Origin: Chondrus crispus
Taxonomy: Eukaryota; Rhodophyta; Florideophyceae; Gigartinales; Gigartinaceae
Direction: 5' to 3'
NCBI RefSeq assembly: GCF_000350225.1
Contig: NW_005178528.1
Coordinates: 332,688-396,687, forward strand
DNA: 64,000 nucleotides
Position 1 is the stretch's first letter. Every line of letters begins with the position of its first letter. The notes under the pieces were generated by a model, which was not told where the DNA came from, made no database searches, and worked only from the letters and a program-made list of their open reading frames with translations. This document shows positions 54,512-61,479 of this stretch, in pieces. The position numbers and the translations under genes were made by a program.

Positions 54512-57500
54512 CGACGCCCCCTTTAGCGGGGACGTCCGCGTCCACGGGTGCTTGTAGGGTGAGAGCCATGTCCGACGGCGTAGTCGATACGGTCCCTCCC
54601 GTTCGTGCTGGCGACTTCGCTGTCTGGTCGGTATCCTTCGTGTCTCGCCTCGCGCTCCTTTGCGCGCGTGCTGATCTCTCGTCCCTTACCCTTGTGGTTT
54701 TCCTTCCCGACGTGCTTCCCCCGTTTTCCTTGACACCGTAACGAATCCACTTTGCCAACGTCCACCCCAGCTCCTCTCGTTACCATCGAGCCACATTGAG
54801 AGGGACTGTCTTGGTGCTTCCGTCCGCGCCTCCGTCCTGTCTCTAGTCCGTAAAGACTTCTCGTAATCCTTCCGTCTCCTTCCCCTCTGATCCTCTCTGT
54901 GAAAATTACCCTCCCATGCTTTCTTTCCTCGCCTTTCCTCCGTCCGTAGTTCATCCGACTTCAGGCTCTGCGCGCGGTCGGGATGCTCGTGCAAGCTGTC
55001 CAGCGTGGGGTGCCATTGCGCGGGGAAGGACGGCGATGGGGTTTGCTACTTCCACGAATTGGGTGCCTTCCCTCTACCCATAGGGTGAGGGCGGGCGCGA
55101 CATAGTTGCAGCCGGATAACCGCGAGAGGGACGGCCGGGCTAGCATGACGCGAAGGTTGCGGAGCCCGTGTCTGCTTGAGGCACGCCGGACGGCAGGGCC
55201 TCGTAGTACAGAGATACGGTTGTGCAGCGTGTGTTCCCGTGTGCTTTCCCCACCCCTCACTAGTTTCGCCCATTTCTTAACCGTCGGCGGAGGCGGTTAT
55301 GGGGAGGGTACTGGACGCGCTGATGTAATAATATTCGTCACCAGAGCGCGAATACTCCCTCACTTCTTTTCGTGCGCTGCGCGGCGTGGCTCTCTTCACG
55401 CGTGCATAGTGACACGTTTGTCGATGGCCTACGGAACGACGGAGTCCGCTCCGCGTGGTCCGTGTCATCGACTCTAAGAGGGACTGTGCACCCTCGGGCA
55501 CACCCCCGGGCCGGCGGCGCAGGTTCGTACGCGTGGGTTTTCCGCTTCCCGTGAAGTATCCGGTCAAGGGCTCCACTCTGCGCTGCGGTGCGGCGGAAAA
55601 GTCCGCGTGGCAGCGCCTGGGCCTCGCAAGCTCGGCCCGCGGCGCTCCCCGGGGACTTTTTCCGGCGCTCCTCGCGCTCCGGTTCCACCGAGGCAAGGTC
55701 CCACGCGGGTGTCAGCTTCGTCGCCCCCCCCGCAGGCAATCGGGGCGAGGGCAGAGCCCGCGGTATTCTCCTCGTCCACGCGCCCCTCTCCATCGGGGCG
55801 AGGGCAGAGTGCGCGGTATTCTCCTCGTCCACGCGCCCCTCGCCATCGGGGCGGGGGGGCAGCGCGCGGTATTCTCCTCGTCCACGCGCCCCTCGCCATC
55901 GGGGCGAGGGCAGAGCGCGCAGTATTCTCCTCGTCATCGCGCCCCTCTTTCTTTGGGAGGTAGCCGGGGAAGCCGACGTCGTATTGGTTCCGTCCGCGGC
56001 GGGTGGAACCGGTACGGTCCTGTGGAGGTCACTCCGGGGTCGCCTTTCGGGGTCGCTCTTCAACCAGGCGTGAGGCCGCCGATACGTCCCGACTTGTTCA
56101 GGGGGGGAGAGTAGGGCGATGAGCGAACAATTACGGTCTGGCGATTGAGGGGGGTTCGAAGGGGGAGACGTGTCGGACGAGTTTCAAACCCATGTAGTCT
56201 CACAAGGGGGCGTGTCGCGCGCACGTGAGTGCCGCACCCTTCGGTCGGCTCTCGACGTCCCAAGGCCTTCCCTGCCACGATCGCCGCCTTTCTTGGCGGT
56301 CTCCTCATTTTCCTTCTGTCGGACAAAACGGCTTTGAGCCGACAGTACCCCATCGACGGCGGTGATCCTTTCGCTACGAGCGAGTCCCTAAAGCGGGTAA
56401 TTCGAAGGAGGCGTACACAGCGCAAGGAAGATGTTAGAAGCGCCGGCTGTCGTGGGTTCGAGTTCTCCTGCGCCCCTCCGCCTTCGACGGCGGGGGCTCG
56501 AAGGCACAGGAGCGGCTCGCCAGGGGACGGCTCGGGCCTGTCGCTCGACCGGCAGGCGGTCGAGCGCTTGCGGAGAAGACTGTGTGGGCAAGCCACTTGG
56601 TCGGCTTGGGGGTTTGAGCGTCGAGAGTGCAGGGGGTCCGTCCGATGCTGCGTTCCGGTCGAGCTCGCACACTCCTCACCCTCCGGTGAGGGAGGGGCCG
56701 TGTGTTCCTTCTGGTGGTACCCATTGTGCCCCCGTGCAGCGCCGTGGATTGGGACTTTTTCTCGTAATACACGTGTACTGCGACCTTTTTCCGTACGCCG
56801 CGCAATCACAAAATCATCCCAAAAATTGTCATAATTTCCCGCGAAAACAATTTCTGCCAAAAAATCAGAGCACAGTTCCTGATTGGTGCGCTGTCGTCTG
56901 AGGAAGAAATCTTCCCAAAATTAAATCATGGCATGCGCCGTGATTAGCGACAAAAAGTTCTAATTGGGGCTGACAGTACACGTGTGTGCGCATATAATGG
57001 TACCCCTCCGACCGAGTTGCTCTCGCGCTTACGCCCCTTCCTTAACTATCCTGGCGACTGTTGAGGCGAACGCAGCCTCACTCGCCTGCTCATCTGAAAA
57101 CGCCTTTTGCGCGTTTCCTCGCGCCCGACCCCTATCGATAGGGTCATGACCACGTCGTCCGTCGGGATATCGGACCCGGATGCGGACTGAGGGCTCGAAG
57201 TGAGCCCGAACCTTCTCGGATATTCCGAGACACAAGCAACGGGCATTCTGGTCGCTTACTGTGCACACCGAGGGGCTCTCGTGACTCCACCGCTGATCGC
57301 CTCGTTCGTCGGGCCCCCCTCCTCGCCGTGGTTGCTGGACTTAACGGATCGTCCGGCAATCCTGTTCGGAGGGGGTGTCGTCCGACTTTTCCGATCCGAA
57401 CGGGGTATTGCAGTCCTCGTAATGTCCGTCATTACGAGGGCCCAACATTTTTTTCAAGCAGTTCGTACTGTCCTGTTCTTATGTCTCGCGTCCTTGACGT

Positions 57501-57641
57501 CCGAGAAGTCAAGACGACTTGACTTGAACGCGTCCCCGGCTGTGATCCTCCGATAGGGTCCGCCGACCTCCTTCGCTTCCCCTTTTAGTCTGTTCGTGCA
57601 GGCTGGGGTTAATCCGCGAAGGAGCCGTTGAGGGCCCCCCC
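54512..57641 (-). other. 3' region of element 4 (3.1 kb)
   Basis: Lies between the pol stop and the LTR, bounded by two copies of pol-end/polypurine sequence as in element 2. GC-rich and low in convincing coding sequence. It contains a 53-bp tandem array (about 55740-55950) and, near 56967, GGGGCTGACAGTACACGTGT, also present in the adjacent LTR at 54336, so an LTR scrap may be embedded. Antisense ORFs like those of element 2 were not recognised. Confidence 0.55.
55740..55950. repeat. 53-bp tandem repeat, 4 copies
   Basis: TATTCTCCTCGTC recurs at intervals of 53 bp (GGT/AGT before it at 55762, 55815, 55868 and 55921), with CACGCGCCCCTCGCCATCGG in the units. It makes repetitive open frames on both strands that I do not count as genes. 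Confidence 0.9.
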
Positions 57642-58994
57642 TTAAGCGTGAACGTCCGCGTTCACGGTTTGGGTGAGGTCCCTGCCAGTACGTCTCCGGA
57701 GGCGTTGGGCGTCACGAGACACCAACTCTTCCGGGACGTGAGTCCGCGCAGTCCAAGTGGGCGCGTCGTAATCCGCCCACTTGATGAGGAATTCCGTAGT
57801 TCCGTCTTCCATGACTCGATGTCTCAGTAGCCGTTCGACGGCATACTGCGTTCCCGCGGTGACCTTATCGGAGAGGTCCCGCGGGGTCGTCGTACTTGCT
57901 CGTGCCGCGTCTATCGGAGACGGCGCGTACACGCAGCGGTCGGCGGAGACTCGCTCGGTGACCCCACCACGATCGATCGTGATGGTTCGGCGGTCATTGG
58001 CGAGCACACGGTAGGGTTCGACAGTGGGCGAAGCGAGCTTGTTCGGTGTCTTAGCCCCATCGGTGGGGTTGAGATATACGTATTCTCCGGGACGGAGCCG
58101 GGAATTAATACGTCGTATGCGCTTATCGAAGTCGCGCTTGTGGCGGGCCTGCGTCCGACGCAGGCTCCCGTAGGCCTTTTGGATAGTCGAGTCCAAGGTC
58201 TTCAGGAACTCGGCACGTTGGTTCCCCCTATCGGAAGGGGGCGCGTCGCCGTCCGCCCGTCGGAGAGAGAACTCCGGCGGTGGCCTGCTGAGCACGAGCT
58301 CAAACGGCGTGGTGCGTGTGGTGCGATGTACGTGGGAGTTGTACGAATACGTAAGCGGCCCCACGTACACATCCCAGTCGTCCTGGTGTTCACCTACGTA
58401 GTTCCGCAGCATCGAGGCGATTGTTCGGCTATATCGCTCGACTTGCCCGTTCGTCTGGGGATGGTACGCCGAAGTGTACAAATTCGTTATCCCCAGAACG
58501 CGGCACGTGCTGTGGAAGAACTTGGCATTAAACTGAGGGCCGTTGTCCGAAAGCAACGTGCGAGGGACGCCATACTTGAACAACCACGAGTCGCAGAACG
58601 CAACTGCGACCGTGTGCGCTGTTATCGTGCGGAGCGCAACGACTTGCGTTAGCTTACTGAAGCGGTCCGTAATCACGACCAGGAACCTTTTTCCTGTCTT
58701 CGTCTTGGGGAGCGGCCCCAAGATGTCGATCGCGAGGCTCTCGAGGGGCCTCGTAGCTGGAAACAATCTCAATCGGTTGAGATGTTTCCTCAGCTTCACC
58801 CGGTTCATGGCGCAGATTCGACACCCCCGCACCGTGGCTGCGACGTCTGCAGCCAGGTGGGGCCAGTAGTACTTGCGTCGAAGTGCGTAGTACATACGGT
58901 TCTGGCCCGGGTGCCCCACGATGGCCGGGTTGTGGCACATGTCGTGCACTGAGGGGGAAGGGGTGGGATCCCCCTCTGGCAGAGCGCGCGCGTT
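57642..58994 (-). pseudogene. pol: Integrase and chromodomain of element 4, 5'-truncated
   Basis: The minus-strand frame is open from 58994 to the stop at 57642. It starts before the zinc region (HNPAIVGHPGQNRMYYALRR, CRICAMNR), then DILGPL, SDNGPQF and TNGQVE give the integrase catalytic triad, followed by DPTPSPS-independent C-terminal sequence and a chromodomain (YAVERLLRHR, FLIKWADYDAP). No stop or frameshift is present, in contrast to element 2, so this copy is younger or better kept. RT and RNase H are cut off at the copia C boundary. Confidence 0.92.
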
Positions 58995-58998
58995 CTAT

Positions 58999-60255
58999 TG
59001 AAAATGTGCGACCACATGCTGTTATCTGAAAAGGTCAAAATCGAGTGACACGTGTACATGACTGCACGGTCCGGGCGCTCTTACCCATATCACGACATGA
59101 CACGTGTAAAATCCCAGATTTTGGGGTTCCGCGGACGAAAGTGGCCTCTCGGAGGGTCATGCAAATTTGCATAGTTTTGCCAAGTGGAACCTTGGCCCGT
59201 AGCACTATAGACTACACAGGAAATACTGCAATTCTATTGGCCCTCAGGTCTAATGCTGCAAATCTATTGGTCGAGCGTTGTCCACGTGTGCGTCGTTGGC
59301 CTTGTGATGTACTTTAAATGGCCTGTATATGCCATAATTACGTTGTTTTGGGGGTTTCAAGTGGTTTGTCATGGTTGTAATGGGTAATTGCATGGGGCCC
59401 CGGGCGGGACACATGTATGCCGTGTACACATGTACACGTCGCCAGGTGAATTCGTGTACGTACACATGTACACGCATCCAGGTGTATGCACATGAGGGTT
59501 TACAGTTTTACAGTGTCAGACTGTTTGCGATCCTGCGCGTGTCCGAGTACAGTACATGTGAATCAAAAGTACAACAAGTACTTGTCGCGAGAGGAATACA
59601 GTTGTGCGATTATTCTGTGTACGCGTCACGCTGTATGCGAGTCTTGCGTGAGCACGCGCCGTTGCACTGTGCTCTCGTCATGGTGCGCCGTTGGATGCAA
59701 GTTCATGACAGTACTCGTGTGATTTACATGTATTCTCATGTGAGTTGTGTAGAAAGTCTGGATGCACATTGTTATAACTTGCCATAATTATCTGACCATG
59801 CCTGGCGAAATTAGTAAGGTGAGAAACAAGGATACGTATGGCGATTGTGATATGAAAGACGTTTGCGTTGTTGGAAATAGACAAGTGCCAAGTTGTTCGT
59901 TGCACAACAATGAAGTCTGGCATGACTGGATGCAGATTAGTAAGGTGTGAAACAGTTGCATGCATAGGGCCATGGTTTACAGTCATTTGGAATGTGTAGA
60001 AATAGTTGTGAGCTAATAGTTACGAATCGATTCGTAAGGTGGAAATCGAACAGTATGGTCGGGCCACAAGAGGACCGCGCTTGGTCGCGCATAGTAGAGT
60101 ATGGTTTACTGGGAGTCGGAGTAGAGCGATAGTGTAGCACTCGAAGTGTATAAGTATCGCAGGAAAACGGCTTCAAAGTAAACCTCGGCACCAACTCCTT
60201 CACTCACACACATCAACCTGCCTTCCTTCTTTCCCTTGCCCCTCCGAACCTACCA
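58999..60255 (+). repeat. 5' LTR of copia C (type A, ~1,257 bp)
   Basis: TGAAAATGTGCGACC to CGAACCTACCA. Homologous to the minus-strand LTR at 42247-43490. The block 59410-59490 holds several palindromes (GTGTACACATGTACAC, GTACGTACACATGTACAC). Confidence 0.85.
60149..60156 (+). promoter_or_regulatory. TATA box in the copia C LTR
   Basis: TATAAGTA about 107 bp before the LTR end, conserved at the same place in the LTRs at 42345-42352 and 51673-51680 (both minus). Transcription would then start roughly 30 bp downstream and define a short R-U5. Confidence 0.65.
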
Positions 60256-60258
60256 TTA

Positions 60259-60275
60259 GGTTATGGGCCCAGTCC
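60259..60275 (+). promoter_or_regulatory. Primer-binding site: initiator-Met half-tRNA type
   Basis: GGTTATGGGCCCAGTCC is complementary to the anticodon stem-loop side of eukaryotic initiator tRNA-Met (GGGCCCATAACC) rather than to a tRNA 3' CCA end. This is the half-tRNA priming known from Drosophila copia. It lies 3 nt after the LTR. Confidence 0.75.
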
Positions 60276-60289
60276 CTCGCTGTCGTTTC

Positions 60290-60635
60290 ACTGCATGAGT
60301 CTGTCGTTCTCGTTCCGTTGTTTCTGCCGTCGTTGTCGCTGTCGTTTTCGCTGCCGTTTCTCGTCGTTCTTTCCGCTGGTCTTCTCGCTGTCGTTGTCGC
60401 TCTCGTTCTTGCCGTCGTTCTTGGTTTTGGTTTTCGCTGCTGCTGTCGTTCTTGCTCTCTTGTGTGAATTAGTTTTGGTCATCGCCCCCGCTGTCTTCGT
60501 TGTCTTCGTTCTTGGTTTGGCTTTCGTTCTTGCTGTGGTTCTTGCTGCTGTCTCTGTCTTTGGTCTTCGTCTTCGTTTCCGCTCCCGCTACCGCCGTCGT
60601 CGTCAATCTCGCATTTGGTTTTTCTTCGTTCTCTC
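60290..60635 (+). other. CGTT/CTGTCGTT-rich pyrimidine leader
   Basis: About 350 bp of imprecise repeats of CGTT, TCGTTCT and GCTGT on the plus strand, very poor in A. The ATG frame 60295-60684 within it encodes only alternating Ser/Leu/Phe/Arg/Cys/Val runs and is not taken as a gene. It may be an unstructured 5' leader. Confidence 0.65.
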
Positions 60636-61307
60636 ATGCAAAGTAAGTTTTGAGTTTCTTTCCATTTCCTACACATCTAAGTGATTGTCTTTGCACGTTT
60701 TGGTGGTTCTTAAGAGCAATAATTCCAAAATCTGTTACTGACGATTATCTTCATATTCCTTATTGTGAATACCTGTTCTTACGGGGTTGTGTTAGATCTG
60801 GAATTAGTACCGGTGCGCTCTGCGCCTGGGAAGCTGGTCACCGGTCGAACGATTCGGACATCGGAGGTCGTATCCGTTGAGGTGCTTGAGCCTGAGGATC
60901 AACCTTCACCTCGGCTCGCGCTTCCGGGTCCGTCCTCGAGTTGCGCACCATATAGGATTCCTCGTATTCCGCGCTCTGTTCCCGCACCAATAAAAAGAAC
61001 TACGCATCGACTTTCTGCTCGGAAAGCGGCTGTTCTCGGGGATAAAGAGTTTAAGCGTGAGCGCAAGAGGAATCGTAAGGTGTGCCCGCGGTATAAGCGG
61101 TATTGTAAAGTGTGCGGCGTTAGTGGCAATAGTGCGAAGGCCTTTTACGACCACATTCAGTCTAGGTCTCATCGCATTCAGGTTGCCAACGCTAAGGAGA
61201 CTCCGCGTTGTATCCCTTGCAATCGCGTCTTTGAGTCTCACGGGCACCTAAAGTGCCACGAAAACGGTGCCGCACACTTAAAGGTAGTTTGTGAACAGAA
61301 TAGTTAG
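60636..61307 (+). CDS. Accessory C2H2 zinc-finger gene of copia C, probably spliced
   Basis: The open frame 60765-61307 contains no ATG. A mini-exon ATGCAAA (60636-60642) followed by a consensus donor GTAAGT (60643), a branch-like TTACTGAC and an acceptor GTGTTAG (ending 60795) joins it in phase, predicting 172 residues. The last 70 residues carry two U1/matrin-type fingers: C-x2-C-x12-H-x5-H beginning CKVCGVSGNS and again CIPCNRVFES, each ending in a conserved H-x5-H. A basic stretch (KRERKRNRKVCPRYKRY) precedes finger 1, and a Pro/Ser-rich region lies before that. This finger class often binds double-stranded or small nuclear RNA. It sits between primer site and gag, so it belongs to the element; a role in RNA binding or regulation is inference. 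Splicing is predicted, not shown. It could also be a captured host gene. Confidence 0.55.
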
Positions 61308-61389
61308 GGATTTCATCCAAATAAATTCACATATCTGTTCGCAAATTTCTCCTAGTGCAACTTCATAGTAATCATATCGAATTTCTTAG

Positions 61390-61446
61390 ACGGGTGGGCT
61401 TGCCATTGTGTTGACTATCGGTTAACGGCTTGGGATCCCCGAACGG
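61390..61446 (+). promoter_or_regulatory. Conserved 57-bp block before gag of copia C
   Basis: Partner of 52744-52800. In this copy it follows TTTCTTAG, which resembles a 3' splice site, so a second splicing choice that joins the leader to gag is possible. Confidence 0.6.
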
Positions 61447-61479
61447 ATTTTCGAATACTTGAAGTTTATTTGCACTAAA

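Larger units (their letters stand above)
53845..58994 (-). mobile_element. Chromovirus element 4 (family II, minus strand, 5'-truncated)
   Basis: Minus-strand integrase and chromodomain, a 3.1-kb 3' region and a 667-bp 3' LTR. It is cut inside pol at 58994 by copia C, whose LTR starts at 58999. The missing RT side may lie beyond the right edge of the window, past copia C. The pol tail and the sequence after it (GGGGGGGCCCTCAAC) match element 2, giving family II membership. Confidence 0.88.

Noticed and set aside
55338-56063. 241-codon frame across the 53-bp repeats
   Set aside because: Its protein merely repeats the tandem units and similar frames exist on the other strand.
56405-56475. tRNA-like B box (GGTTCGAGTTC) with an upstream A-box-like stretch
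   Set aside because: T-stem and acceptor arms do not pair, so no cloverleaf forms.
60295-60684. 129-codon ATG frame in the copia C leader
   Set aside because: It encodes only low-complexity runs dictated by the CGTT-type repeats, and its phase does not join the zinc-finger exon at the predicted acceptor.
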